From positions 8,738,476 to 8,802,475 of the forward strand of contig JANCRA010000028.1 in NCBI GenBank assembly GCA_024362935.1: a DNA stretch of 64,000 nt, written 5' to 3'. The translations under genes and the position numbers were made by a program. The notes beneath the pieces were generated by a model. That model saw only the letters and a program-made list of their open reading frames with translations. It did no database searches and was not told where the DNA came from. Within the stretch, counting starts at the first letter, position 1. Every line of letters begins with the position of its first letter. Origin of the DNA: Setophaga petechia. Taxonomy: Eukaryota > Chordata > Aves > Passeriformes > Parulidae. Below are positions 27,001 through 42,000 of the stretch, one piece after another.

Positions 27001-30000
27001 TTTATTTTCTTGTTTGTCCCTCAGCCACAGCTGCTGGGGAGCAGAGCAGAACAGTGCAATAGCAGGATGACTGGCAGCATGGCAAGTTGGCAATCTCAGC
27101 CTATCACCTGTGGTTGACTCCTGACCCTTCTCTGCTCTCAAGAATGAGCACAACAGCCATGTCATACAGACACCTCCTGGCAATCCCACTCCTCTCTCAG
27201 CTGCTTTGCTCTCTTTGCCCTCACAGTCCCCCAAGATTTCTGTAAGGCTGAGCAAAAAGCCAAGTTAAAAGCAGAAACCAAGTGATGGGAAAAAGGCAGG
27301 GGCGGGGGAACCCAACACAACCTCCTCCATGTCGTTAAATGAAAAGAGCTGAAGCTCATAAAGCTGCAAATCTGCTCCATAATCAAAGCAGCATCTTGAA
27401 GAACTGAATTTAACTGCCTCCAGCTCTTGTGCTCCCAGATTTCCAGCAGTTCCAGTACACCTGCCAGTCTCCAGCTTAAGAGAAGACTGGGCACAGGGAG
27501 AGACCAGGCTGTGGAGGGTCAGACAGGGAGCCCTGGAAATGCACATGCCTGGTGCCCAGCACCAGGAGACAGCATGCAGCTATTTCTGTTGACAACATGA
27601 GATGAGCTCATGGAAAGATGTGTTTTTAAAAGGCTTCCCAAGGTGGCTGGGGTATTTTTAGTGATACTGTTCAGCGAGCGCTTATCAGAGACCATAGCAA
27701 CAAGTCTACATGGAGTTATAAATACCGAGTGGGCTCGGGGAGGGCAGATCACAGTGACCATCCAGAAGCCCAGGAACTCCAGTAGAAAGCTAAAACGACC
27801 CTGCTGTGTTATTAGAGACTGAATACCAGTGAGCTCTCAGTTATCAAAGGTGGCTGCGCTGGCACACCACAGCCAACAGTGAATTCCAAGCTCACAGCAA
27901 CCTGTGCAAGGACAAGTTATTCCTGCCCCAAGGCAAGAGCATCTCTGAGTCACAGCTGTGCACACATGTGCAGAGACAGGACCAGGGGCAGCATCAAGCT
28001 GGTCCTCCATTTAAGCAGGCATCACCCAAGCTCAGCATCCAAACCAAGCATGGTGGTTGCTGTGACCAGCAGGCAATACTTGGAAAGCAATTTCTTAGCT
28101 AAATAGTCAAAAAATAGTTTCTAGTGATCCTACTAACTACCTGGAAGTAATTTATTCCAACTAGTGTCAAAAGCAAGACTCATTCCTGTACCAGCTGTGC
28201 TGGAAGTAAGCATGAGTATGAAACCTTCCAAAATTGAATATCCAGCTGACTGTCTTCCAATAGAGGCCAAGATTTACTTAAAATTCTTTTTAAGAGAGTC
28301 ATGTGCCTCCATGCCCTCTCCAAAGTGCCCACTGTCCCCTTCTAAATGTGAAGTTTCTGCCCTTGAAGCTGCTGGGTTGCTGTCACCTGGCTTACAGCCC
28401 CTCCAGCAGCAAAAGCTGCTTCCCAGCCACATTCTGCAGCCTTGTGGAAAGGTCAGCAGGAATTTAAATGAATGAAGCAGAAGCACTAAACCCTGATGAC
28501 ACACTGCTGCCTGGGGACAGCACATGGTGTGCAAGATCTGCCATCACCAACCCTGACACTGCCATCAGACCTTTGTGCCATGACATTGGCAAGGGACTGC
28601 CTGACAGTCCCTCTCTTATTTATTACCTGTTCTCCTCAATGTTGAGGTCCAGCTCCTCTAATTGCAGCTTTTTCTTTCTCTGCATGAAGATTGTCCCTGT
28701 CTCTGGTGTGCACACGTAGGGCTTGGGGACCTTACCATTCAGAGGCACTGAACATCCTCACAGAAGCCTGATGCTTGGAGGAATGAGGGAAATGCTGACC
28801 TGCACTGTTGCCTTCACATTTACCACCTCTTCTCAAGAAATAAACAAAGGCAATTCTGAATCTCAAGAAAAATGTTAGGCTGGAAAAGCTGAAGCAGCCT
28901 ATCCCCAGAAAACACAGGACACCAGACAGTGATTTCTACAGGTAACTTGTGTGGGGGTGAGCACCTGGACACTCTGAGTACCTGTCATTGGAAGAGAAAT
29001 CCATTCCTAGGACAATGCTCTCCTCCGTGTCTTGTCTGCCATTGGTGGACACCACCACCATGTATCTAGTGCGGTTCTGGTAGGTACTTTCCAGTCTTAC
29101 AGCCTGAAGAAAAGAAGGGGAAGAGATCAGCAGTGCAGTCAGCACAACACACATTATGACCTTTACAGGGCACTTTTTCATGCTGAGCGAGGCGCAGAAG
29201 CAGTGATACAGCCTGGACTGGTAGGGATGTCCCACACTCCTCAGCTGGGTAAGAAGTGCTTTACCCCCACACAGTGCCCTCCTCAGCAGCTGGCACCTTC
29301 CTGGTGCACTCTGCACACCTGGCTGCAGGCCCTGTTCTGTCCCACCAAGGCTGATTTTGAACAACCTACAGCCCTCTGACTGGTCCCAGCTCAGTGAGCT
29401 TTGTGGACCATCAGTGACACAGATGGGTGTTGAACCTTCACTTTCACAGGGCTTTGTCCCAAGAACCAGAGCTTTCCTTTAAACTACTGTGTGCTACAAC
29501 AGCTCCAATGAGTCTCCTTACACCAGCTTCCCAGGCAGCTGGATAGACAACCAGGACCTAATTCATACATGGTTTCCTGCTGGCCCTTTGAATTCTTCTG
29601 GCAACTTCCCCAGGGCACAAGCAATCGTACTGCCTTACACCTGGCAGGAAAAGATATCCCTATGACTAAGCTGTACCCTTCACTGGTTCAGATTGCCCAG
29701 GAAAGGTGAAAGTCATTGTGCCTCGTTGCTCCTGCCACGTTCACTTGTACCCCAGTGCCAAAAGAGCTCTAGGAGGACTGATGTTCAGCCCAAAATCCCC
29801 CAAATCAAATATTACTGAGAGCATTCAGAGAGCAGCGGAACTTAAACTGTGAATGTCAGACCAAAGCTGAAACCCCTGGAAGGCTGCACTGAGGTGAGCT
29901 GCTCCTCCAGAAGCCACAAGGAAGTGAGAACTGAAGGGACTCCAGGAAGTCTTGCAGACAGACTGCTGCTGGTCATGAGAAGCCTGGGGAAGAGAGCCCA

Positions 30001-33000
30001 GCGCTGAAAGTTTTGCTTATCAACACTTGCAGCAAGCAGCCTTTACTTGCAACACTTTTTGGACTCTGTTCCAAGCTGTTTGCAGCTATTTTAGTCACAG
30101 GATCCCAACCAGAGAAACTAGGACATCCCTAGAAAGGAAGTGTCTTAATTCTGCACACTAAACCTTAACTTTGGATGGCCCAATCCAACCCCAAGACTCT
30201 GTCTGGCCTCAGTGTTTACCATATTGTTAAACTGCTGCTTGAACTTTTAGCAGGGCCAGCAGAGAGCAAACAGAGGTGGAAGGAGCCATCCCAGCTCAGC
30301 CTTGCACTGTGGACAGATCCCTGCCTGCTGCAACAGGACTTGGGTCCTGAATTCCTTGCAACCCAGTGGTTGAAGTCTGAAGTGGTGTTTGACATCCTCC
30401 ACAAACTGAACCCAAATTCCTCAAACTCCCAAGCTGTGGCGTAGATTCCTCTTGGGGGCCCTCACAGAGGTCATGGCTCAGAGACCCCAGTTAAAACGAT
30501 CATCCTTAAAAAGCTAGGAAATTAACTATTGTGTGAGATGGCTCAGGAGCAGGCTGCTTTTCCCAATATGCTCCTTAAGCTGTTCACAACTTGGGTCTTG
30601 AGGTCAGAGTGGAATCTCCCAGCTTAGAGGAAGCCCCCTCTGATCTCAGAGCTCTCCTGTCCACCAGCAGCTGGGAAATCTTGACCCCAACACGTGGTGG
30701 AGTCTACAACAGAGGTTAAACCAGTGCCTGGCAGCTGAAGAGAGCTCACCATCCCAGCAGAGTGCTCTGTGGCAGGGAATGCTGAGCGTGGCATTGCAGG
30801 GAGCAGCAGCTCTGGTGATGGGCTGGAATAGCAAGTGCAGGCAGGAGACAGTGCTGTCAGAGTCTTCCAGACTTGCCCAGTTGGACCAAAGACCAACAGA
30901 AACTACCCAAATGCTGATGCCAGCAGACAGCTGTGCTCTGTACAGCCAGAGACTGTGCCCCACCCCATCTCCTTAGGATAAGTCATGCTAAAACCAGCCT
31001 TATTTTCCTTCTTGCTTCTTGAGTCACTGGGATTCCTTTGCAAACACGGAGGATCAAAGTGGTCAGTCCTTGAAGGTGCAAATTCTCCCAAAGATGGTTG
31101 TTTCTAGAACTAACCACTTGTGGGAAAACAGAAAGGTGCTCTTCAGCCTAGAAGAGCAAGTAATCACCAAGGTCTTGGTGGTTAAAATAATTATCTACAT
31201 TAGGAAGCAAACCTCAGTAATCAGCACAGACTTGTCTAAAACGGGAGCAGACAGACACAGCTGCCCCATGTCTGGGGCATCCACATAGGAGTTTCTGTTC
31301 TGCTTCTCTTGAGGACAGTCCAGCAGCAAGAGGATTAACAAAATCTAACTTACTTTGCTAAACCAATTTGGCCAGCAGCAATGGGAAGTCTTGATGCAAG
31401 ACCCTTTAGAACAGGGCAAGACAAACAGTGAGCAAAGGTCACATAGCTACACGGTGGTAGGGTGGGATTTTCAGAGGCCAGTTGAGAGAAACAGGGCATG
31501 GCTTAGTATGAATCTGGGTTCAACACTTACACCCTTACACAAAGAGCTAAGAACCATGACTGGGCAGATAATGTGTTTTGCTAAATTTAATGGAGTATTA
31601 AAACAGCAGAATTGACACTGTAAACCAGCCAACTTCTAAAGCTGCTATTAGAGCCCCAGCGTGCCTATCAAACCACAAATGAAGCTCTAACCTTTCCATG
31701 AAGTGCTAGTTCACAAGCTCACCTCTCAGAAGGAGCACATCAAGTGCTCTGATGCCTTTTAAATGAAGATATTTGGAATCCCACTTACTGTAGGAAGGAT
31801 GGCCTGGCTTCAGGGACTGTGATGAGATGGGAAGTTCTTTCTCAACCAGCTCATCTACACAGAGCTTTCTCCTGAGTTTGGGAAGGTTATTTGTAGTCTG
31901 GTCAAAACACAGCCAGCCACATTCTTCTTAAGTTTTAGGCTCACCTGAACTCAAGCCAACTTTATCTTCTGCTGCATTCTTGTATCATCAGAAGTATAAT
32001 GTGATATTTCAGCAGCCCTTATGAACAGCACATTCCAAGAAGTTCATACTGACCTTTCACGCTCCACAACAGTAGGTGTTTCATACAAGAACACATTTCT
32101 CATGGAGATAAATGATTTGAAGACAAAAAAAGCGTGCGTCCAACTTTCAAGTTCCCAGCTCTGGCTAAGCTACAGGAACATATTCAATCACTTTGCATTC
32201 TTAACTCCTTTTCCTCCTTCCTACTGATCTTACCATGGCTCTAATCCTGCTCTCATGGAAGGCTAAAAACCTCTGCCAACAGCTCCAAGAAACAAGAGTT
32301 GTTCCAAATTTTAAGTGTAGGTTTTTAGAGGATTAGATTCCTCTGCTGGCCCCTGAGTTGTGAAGCCGGCCCTCCAAATGACAGCAGCCAAGAAAATGAA
32401 GGGAATGCATTTCTCTCAGTAGTGTTTATATTTCAAATCTCATTTGTATCTGCTGTTTTATGAGAGAGTCCATTGCAGCCCTGCACACCCTTCGTTCGTC
32501 AAGAATCAATTAAATTCAAGTAGACTATCGAACTTAACCTCATGCAAGATTTCAGCATTCCAAATGTAGCTCTGGACAAAAGGGTTTATGTCTCAGCCCA
32601 CAAAGTCCTTATTCAGCTGTTAAGGCTAATTTGTCCCAAATCACACAATGTAGCCAGTGATACTGCTGAACAATGCCCTGTTCAATAGTTTCCAATGTTC
32701 TAACCCTGGCTCAAATTCTGAAAAGCATTGAGAACCCCCATGCCCATCACTTTCACTGAAATTTTAGTGACAGCAAGGTGTGCCTGGCAAAATTTAGGGG
32801 AGTAGGTCCTTTGGCTTGCTTATGGCAAATTATTTTTGGTGGTCATTCAGGAAGCTAAAGCATTCCAGAGTAACCTTGGCTGTTTCCTAGCTATACTCAT
32901 CCAATCAGCCCATCTCCAGCACAGCTCAGGAGGATTCAGCAAACCAGAGGTGTTGGAATAACACTTGGGATGCTGGCAGTCCTTCTTTAGGCAGAGGTTG

Positions 33001-36000
33001 CTAAGATGCACCAAGAAAACACAGGAAACAAACTTCTACTGAAGCTACTGAGTGCTGAAAGGTGCAGACTCACTGCAGTCATGCCTGGCCTTGTAGAGCA
33101 CTTCAACATGTCCCAGGCAAATTCCTCACTGCTCACATTTGGCTTCTGGAGCTCTTCAGGACTGTGAATCAATGCTATGGACAGCAGTGCCTCATTTTAC
33201 ATCATTATAGGTGGCGACAGCCCAGGAAAGCAGGAGACCAAGGCTCAGCGCATGGCTACAGGGGGGTCCTGCATGCTCCCACCTGTCCAGCCATGGCCTT
33301 TTGGGATGCCACAAGTCAGGACAGCAGAGTGGGGAACACAACTGAACTCTCACAGAAGGGCAGATGCTTTTCACACTGGTCAGACGTAAGTCACCTATTC
33401 TTGATTTAAACAGGACATCAAGATCATTTACCCATCCTCTCTGGCCATTGTTACAATATTTTTTGGGAGCACAGATACTCAGTACTTGGTTCAAAGACAA
33501 CCTTCTAGCCATACAATTTGTCTCACTGAACAACCAAAGCAGGCCCTTCACAACTAGCTGCTTTCCTACCTTTGTGGCTGCAAAGGCTCCCCAAACCTGC
33601 TGATGAAACCACTCCAACACACACACACACCACTGCCTGCCTGAGTTACACAGGTGTGTTTGTCAAGTGGTGCTTAACCTTTGCATTGGTTCACAGGAGA
33701 TAAGCAGAAAGCCAACCTACCAGTCTGATGTTGTCTTCTGGGCGGAGCAGGATGAACATGGCCTGCAGGTGCTGCTGGAGATCCCCTGCGGGCAAGAGGG
33801 CAAGGTGAATGCACAAAAATAGTTCAAAATCACATGCAAGTTCCTGGCTGTCCAGCCAGAGCAAATGTCCACTGAGAAACCTGACACGTCACCGAGAGTG
33901 TCGTCACTGTCACTGTCACTGTCACTCCCACCTACTCAGAGACGGGAGTTTTGTCATCTCTTAGTCAGCTGCTCTTTGCTCTGTGTGCTCACCTGTTCCT
34001 GTGTTACCATGTTCTCTCCTGCTAAATTCTGTTATCTTTTTTTTTTCTTTTACAGAAATAAACAGTGTTTCATTACTCTATGTTCCTTTGACAGACAAGT
34101 CAACCTAGTTAGAAATGGACCCCATCCTGTGGTTCAACATTTCATTCTACCACATGCTCCAAACCAGAAATTTGCCATTTCTTTTACATTAGCTTAATAC
34201 TCAGTGCAGAAATACTACCCAGGCAAAAGTATACTCTCCCTGGAATGAGATTTAGTCCTGCTTTAGGGCAGCATGTGCCCACCTATGGCTCTGTACCAAT
34301 CCCACCCAAAAGCAGCTAAGAACTGCCTCCTGAAAAATCAAACACCTATATTTTTTTCCTAGAAAACACTTGCCACAGCTTTCCTGGTGAAGCTGAGGAA
34401 AAGTAAAGGAAAATTAAATTTAGTGCATGACTGTGATTTTAAGTCTTATTAAGAAGAGACAAGTGTCACAGGTTCCTAAAACATCAAGCATTTCAAAGAC
34501 AAGTGAGATGATTTTCTGTCAGCACTGCTGCACTGACTCCTCAGCACTACTGCTGGCATGTAGAGAGCCAACATCATCCCCTGAGCACCAGCCAGCAGCA
34601 ACATCTCCTGCAAGGGGCTGGTTTTTCAATCATTACATGGAAAAATTAATCTCCATTCCCACAAAGGAGAGTGCAGGGCTGCCAGGTGGGTGGCACAGAT
34701 CAGCAAGAAGAGAAGCCTTTACTCTTCCACCCTCTCCCACTCCCCCACAGCCAGGAAGCTGAGTTTAGGCAACACAAGGAGCAAACATTCAGCAGGATCA
34801 GCTACAAGAACCTTTTCTAGGAAGGCTGGTTAATCCCCCTGACCTCCCTGAATCACCAGTGGTGCCAGAATCCATGTTATTTCACAGACTCTCAGAAATA
34901 AGGAAAGCTTGGACATGGAGCAGCATCCAGAAATACCAAAATGGGAAGGAGAAGAAAGGAAAGGTGGCCCAGTGAGAGTACCTGGTTTCCTAATGATTTT
35001 GGTAGCTGGTGGGAGAGCAAGGCTGAAGGGCTGTGCAGTCTCTCTCTGGATGGGACAGACATAGCCTTGCATGGAGTGCGTTACAAGGACAATCCCTGCT
35101 CTGCTCCTCCTTCCTCCTTGAGCTGCATTTCAGCACATGGAGAATGAGTCAATGCTCTGGGAATGAATTTTTAACTGGGGGTGGGAAAACTGAGGCACTC
35201 AGCAGTGCCAGGGAAATCACCAAGTATCACCAGCCACAAGCACCTGAAGCTGCTTCCTGCCCATGGACATTGTTCCCAGCACGGGAGTGGCTGGCACGAG
35301 CCTCCCTAAATAGAAATTATTTATGGAGACAGGGTACTCAGGAAGGCCAAGTCATCCATCAGGTGCTTGTTCTGCCAGGACTGCCATGACAGGATCTCCC
35401 CACGCCAACACCAGTGCAAAATCCTGACAGCACTGCTCAGTTCCAGCAAGTTCCAGCTAATAATACAGTGGGAATTGCTGAGAACTGTCAGTCAACAAGC
35501 AAAGGTCCCCTTGCACCTCCTGCCCACAGCTTGGAAGAGCTCAGCAAGTATTTGACTCATGCAGCTTCCACACGTCTTAGTCTGAAATGAAAGATGCTTC
35601 ACCTCAGCTTGTTCTCTCTCCAAAATGTAGCAGTTCCCACTTACTGCTGCCAGTAATTCAGGGACTTCTTAAGAGTCAAAGTTTCCAGAGTTTAAAAAAA
35701 ATTTAAAAAAATCACCTGGACTACTGGATTATCTCAATACTTAAAGACAACAACACTTTCTGCAGGGCTTAGCCAAAGAGCTCCATTATCCTTCATCCTC
35801 AGAAAGTCTACCACACTCCTCCTCCCTGTTCCCCTGCCAGCCTTGGGATCACCAGAGCTGGAAAGTAAAGGATTGCTTCCTTGGCCAGCTTTAATCAACT
35901 TGCAGGGTTTTCAGCCCCAAACACACAAGGCATTTTGTAAACTTCCTGGATTAAGAAAAACCAAAGGAAAGGCTTTAACATGCCAGAATCAGCACAAAGA

Positions 36001-39000
36001 TATCACATCCTGTCCTGTGAAGAGCCGGCTTTGCTGGCAGTCATGGCAGGGCTGCTGCTTCCTATCACATTGTCCTGTGCTGAGCAGATACTTTTGTTTC
36101 CTTGAGCTGGCAGGCAAGGTGCAAAGCGTGGGCAAGGGTGGGATCTGAAAAGTGATTCACAGTATTCCAGAGATGGCAAAAGCCCCAGGGAAGTTACATC
36201 CCTTTCTGGCCTCCTCTGGCTTGTTTGCTGTGGAAAAGCAAGCCCACCATCTCACAGAAGTTTGCCAGGTGGCACAGGACCACCCAAGGAGAGGAATATG
36301 GACAGCTGGTACCATATCTAGTCAATCTGCCAACGATTCCCATTGATGGAGGTGTGATAGAGAAATGGGTGTGAGCATTAATTATTTCCTGTTACCCATT
36401 CACTCTTCACGCTGGATTCTAGCGCCTCTGATGAATTAAAAAGGCAGGTCAGGAAAGTCAGCCAGCCTTCCTAGAAAATGCTCTTGGAGCCACTTGAAAT
36501 ACTATTGCATCTATAGGCAGCAATTCCATACTGGAAAGTTTTGTCTGCTCTCTACCCCTTTCTAATTTTGTGTGCCAGAGATAAGTCACGACGCACATGG
36601 GGATGGAAGCTGAGCATGGATTATCAGTGTCCCAGAAAGGAGGCAGCTGCACACACTGTGCCAGCCACGCTCTCCACACCACTGATTTCATTCTGGTGGC
36701 ACAGATGTTTTGCTCAGGAAGGTGACACACCGATCCCCTGGTGCCTTGGTCTGCTGATACCAGAAAAATTCACAGAAATCTGGTGCACACTCAGACGAGG
36801 GACTCTCTTCAGTGAAACCTCCAAGCACCATAAAAAAACCTCTAGAGCATTCCCATCACTTGACAGACAGGGAAACTGAGGAAAGGACAAGCACTGATGC
36901 CTCATTAAATCTCACCCTGTAAACTGAAGAGACAGGAATAAAATGAGTCTTCTAAGAACAAAAATCCCACCCCTTAGGCAAGCCAGCCTCGGCAGCACCA
37001 AACGTCTCGCTGTAAGCAATTACAACACACCGGATTTGCTTCCTTGGCAATCTGGCTTCCAAGAGCTCTGGGCCGATTAGACAAGCAATTATTTTCCACC
37101 AAGGTCTCCAGACCTCATGCAAATCAGCTGGAGCAAGTAAATGAGGCAAGCAGAAAGACTCAACAGCTGTTTGTGCTGCCTTGCAGAGGCTCAGCAGGAA
37201 AATCTTTGGGTTTCCTCAGCGAGGCAAAGCCGAGGCAGCAGTGCCTGGGCTTCAGCAATGGACTTTGGAGAGATTAAACACCAAGACAGACCAAGAGAAA
37301 CTTTTTAAAGACTGCTCACTCTACTTTCACACTAAAGGACATTTCACTTCGTTCTTGACCAGAAAGGCCAGCTTTAATTTGAGTTTCAGAACATTTTCTT
37401 TTGACAACTGGTAATTAATGCATCTCACCAAAGCAATTTGGGTAGCGCTTGTGCTATGTTTGAGTGGAAGTATATAATTAAATGCCTTCTGACTTAAACT
37501 TTTTCTATAAATATGTTTGCAAACAGATTTTGAGGTGGCCAGTCATCACATACATAACTCTGACAGATGCAGAGGTGGATGACAGTGTGATGGTGTCAAA
37601 GTACAAAGGGATATACACCTGGAACCAAACCAAATCACATTTTTCCTGGTCACCTTCTAGCAAAGCACGTTGACTCCTGTCTCTGTTTCCATCTCTTCCC
37701 CATTTGCAAACATCTGAAGGTCTCAATTTATTCTTGTTTCCTGCCAATTGCTTTATGGAAGGGAAAAATCCCCACACTATCACCTGATGCCTGTAAAATA
37801 CCACCATGATTAAGCACCATATAGCCAGTGAAAAAACCCTACCCTGAAATGTTTGAGTTATGATATTCAGAGCAACTTTTCAAAGAGAGTCAAAGCAAAA
37901 ACACAAATCAAACTTCCAGCAGATAAAGGAGGTGGAATTATAACTCACTCTCTATTACTCACTCTGCTCACACCTCTGAGAAGTCACACTGACTTTCCTC
38001 AGAGGTTTCCTCATCCCCAAGTGGAGGTAAGTCTGGTAAACCTCCTCCCCCTCCTCCATCATAACCGGTTCCTTTCAGATTAGGGAGGACCATTACTCAC
38101 CCCCTATCACAAACTCAGGTTTCCTACTGCAGTGCACAAAGGTTTTGGAAGGCAATCCTCCCCTCCCTCTCTCATACTGAAATTACAGGATGATATTTTA
38201 TCATTCTTAAGTCTCCACCATGCCATGGCTGCTGCTCTGATGTCACTCATTTGAGGATCCTGTTTGAACAGCAGAGTTTTGAAAACTTTCTTTCCTGTCA
38301 GCATTGAGACTGGCAGGCCAGGCTTTAATACACACGTGGGCCAGACAAACGTGTGTCATCAGGTGAGAGTGAGCTCAGGAGAGGTGAACCCTGGAGCAGA
38401 CAAGCCCCAGCCCTCGATACCATGCTCACCTGCGTGTTTGTTGCGCCTGTGACTGATCCTGGGAGTGGATGACCCATTTCCTCGTGGCAGGAAGAGAGCT
38501 GCACCTTTCACAGTGAGGAAGCTTTCGCTGATGCTGCAAGGGAAAAGACAAACAGGGAGTGAGGAAAAGTGTCTTGTCTTCAAAAAGGAAAAAAGCAATG
38601 AACAAGACAGGCTGAAAGCACTGAATGCATGCTCTGTTCTTTGGCAATGAAGTGATTTAGACCAAATCGTTCTGCTGGTAAAGAACTTTTCCCCCACCAT
38701 GTAAGTACTGCAAACATTCAAAGCATAACTGAGAACAACACAAACAGAGAAACACTGAAAAGCAGAACATATGCTGGTGCCACTCTGCCTGCAGAGGTGC
38801 AACCTGAGCAGGCAGAGGGGATTAACCTATGGCTCCATTTTCGATTTGAAAGTCAAGATGACAGATCCACATTTCTAAATGGTGATGAATAGAACAAGCC
38901 CACGCATCTGGGTAATTATGGACTCTGCTAACCCTGAGCTTTGTGGTTCAGACACAGCTGATGCCCTGCAGAAACAAATGTCTTCCTTCAGCAGCTAGCC

Positions 39001-42000
39001 AAAAGAAAATTAGTGTACACAAAAGATTAAGAAATCATAAAACTACTCTCTATGAGTTGCATGATGATTAACTCTCAAAGACCTATAAATCAAGAGAGCA
39101 AGAAACTGTAATGCTGTTGAAATCGGCCATCACTTCATGACTTGATTTTGCCCTTTCTGAAGTCACGTGAGGAGAGAAGTTTGTAAAAAGGGGCAATAAA
39201 GAACTCCCAACTACTGAGAACAGCTGGTATTTTAAGTACATCTTCCAGCCCTTTTCTTGCAGATGCTGTGGTTCCTGGAAAATGCAAGACACGCTCCAGA
39301 TTCTGCAACGCAGACATCCTGTTGCATACTCGAGGGTTCCTGCTTTTCTCAGAATTGATAAGGCAGTCCTAGAGGCTTTGAAAAAAGCCAGAAACAATTC
39401 TCTAGTCAACAGGATGGGTGATGAATATGGTAAGACAGGATGGGAGAGTCTCTGGCATCGTGCATCCCAACAGCTCCATGTTTTGAAAAAGATGTTGGCT
39501 TGTCCTTCAAGACGACTCTTGTCCTGAGCAAGAGGTTGGGAACTTTTTTATTCCTTTCTCCACTTAAGCAAATATCAAACCTAGTTAGTTATTCCTTTCC
39601 TCTAAGGGATGAGGACTGGGAAATTAATAGAGTAAAAAGCCCTGCATTATTTGGGTTTGACTGCTTTAAAAAAGGATTTTCTGACTACATTTTTAGATGT
39701 AAAAGAATTAGAAAAGCTTGTGTTAAATTTGGATTTCCCTCTAAGCTCAAGCACATTTCTGGGCACCTCTCCATTTTGCTTCCAGGGATATAAAAAATGA
39801 AGTTTTCCAAGCCCTAGAAAAGCAGATGCACAGAGTCAGAAAGACTTTTCTCAAGGCTGCAGCACATCCCAATGTTTAGACCGTGCTGTCATAGCCTCAG
39901 CACTCCTGAGTGACAAAGTTTCTCCCAGAACTTTCTTCCTAAGATTGAACCAGATGTCAAACATGCTCTGGATGTTTCAATAAAAACAGAATTTTGAAAA
40001 GGAAAAAATCATGCATCCTAAATTAAGAGGGATCAGAGAGTTTTCTACTTACATTAAAGTTAAGACCAAAAAATAGTAAGTTCATTTGGCACACTGAACA
40101 TGTTTCTTTAGACCATTCTCACATTAAAAATTTTGACTGAGCCTTTCTAGTTTTTGTTGACAAATAAATCCTCTCCAAGTTCTCAAGGTACACTCTTTCT
40201 TACAGCCTGAACTAGAGAAACACCAAGTTATCTTAAGGACACTTAAAATAATAATGATAGTATTATTAATGTTAAAAATAAATTCTCCTCCTCCCATTAT
40301 AATCTCACCAGAGAAGAAAGCTGTTAAAAGATGTTAGGCTGCAGAGGAGGAGAAAGAATTCAGCACTCACAGACAGCTTTCACATTGTTAATTTTATCAG
40401 CAAAGCCAACCACTAATATTAGCAATCCTTTAGCCTGTGCCTGAGGTTCCCCCAGAAGGTGGAATTAGCAACTATTTTTAGTGGATAATGTAGCATGTAG
40501 CTAAGAGGGCCAGGAGGTTAAAAATCTTCTCAATTCCATCACTTTCCCTTATCACCAGCTCTCAGCCACCAGCCTGGAAAGGAAAGAGCAGCAGAACTAA
40601 AGAGATTCCCATCAGGTGCATCCTTCCAGGAGGCCACCTCCCCTCCTGAGGCCAGGGGAGCCTTGTTTTGGGCCATTAACCACGGGCTTTAAGTGTAACT
40701 TGGTAGGACCAGGGAAAGGGAAAGTAATGTCCCATACAAAGGGCTGGAGCAGCTGAAGAATGTGACAAAGCAGATCATCCTTGTGGAACAAGGAGGTCAG
40801 GCAGGGAGGGCAGGAGCAGGGCAGGAGATGCCATCAGCCCTGCTGGGACAACAGCCTTGGGCCAAACCCAGCTGTGGGGACACTCCCTGTGCAGCCAAGG
40901 CACACTGCTGGCACCCCTGGCATCACCTGCCCTGAATTCTAACACCAAATGAGTCCAGAAAATAAACCTGTAACACATACACACACACAAAACAAAGCTC
41001 TTGCTTTGAGATTCAAGCAGTAAAGGAAATCTTGGGAGGAAAGGCAACAAATTCATGGCAAAGTCCAAGCAGCTCTAATGCTAAATTCAGCAGGTGCTGA
41101 TTTTGGTGCTTGTGATGCACTACATGGACAAAAAAAAGCAATCACTGGCCTGATATCCTCTGTGCCACACTCAGATGGCTGCTCCATTTGGGTCCATCCT
41201 GTTTGGACAGCCCCTGGCATGACCTTCACCTAAAGCTCATATTCCAGGGCAAGATCACCTTTGGATGCTGTCTCTGATATATAAAGAAAAAGGATTCCTT
41301 GGGTGGGACACTAACAGCAGGCCCCAGTCTGAGACACTTCAAAATTACAAAAGATAGAAAAGATGGCTGTGAAAAGGGCAATTAAGGCTCTAAACAAGTG
41401 TTGCCATCCACTACTGATTTCACCCTGCTGACAGCTCGATGGCTTCCAAGCATAACGTGGGCTTTGAAATACTTCACAAAATCTGGCTTGCCAGAGCCTA
41501 CAGGAGCTTCAGGGCTCTTTGAAACACTCTCCTGGAACAGACTGGTGTTAAAAGACACTCAACGTGGTTAGGGGAGAAGTTGAGTCCAGGACAGCAGCAG
41601 GAGACAAGAAGCCAACTTGGCACAGGTAACAAAGCTGAGCTGGGTTTTATCAGCACCCCAGGCTTGTCATCAGCTGTCTGGACTGCACAGCAGGCTTCTT
41701 CAGGAGAAGACTTACTCAGGACATACCTATGAAAGAGCTCACAATCCTCAGCACTACAGCTGGGGGAAAAACCCCTTCTGTTCCTCTGCAGTGAAGCAGC
41801 AGCCTCAAGGCCACCAGTGATGTGCTATTTGTAATTCCCTGCTCACTGGGAAGAGAACCAGTACAAGCAGAAGACTTAAGCAACTTCTACAGAAATCACT
41901 ACTCGTACCAATTTTTCTCCCAGGCAGAAAAGATTTCGTAGAAATTGTACAAATCACATCAGAACTATTTAAAGCATTTTGCACAAAAAGCACAGACACT

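Larger units (their letters stand above)
33786..38429 (-). other. SSH2 intron 2
   Basis: This 4.6-kb intron contains a GTCACT hexamer repeat at 33903-33927 and a T-run at 34036-34050. A motif-rich stretch near 36960-37150 includes a perfect octamer beside an E-box. No exon is seen. Confidence 0.75.
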
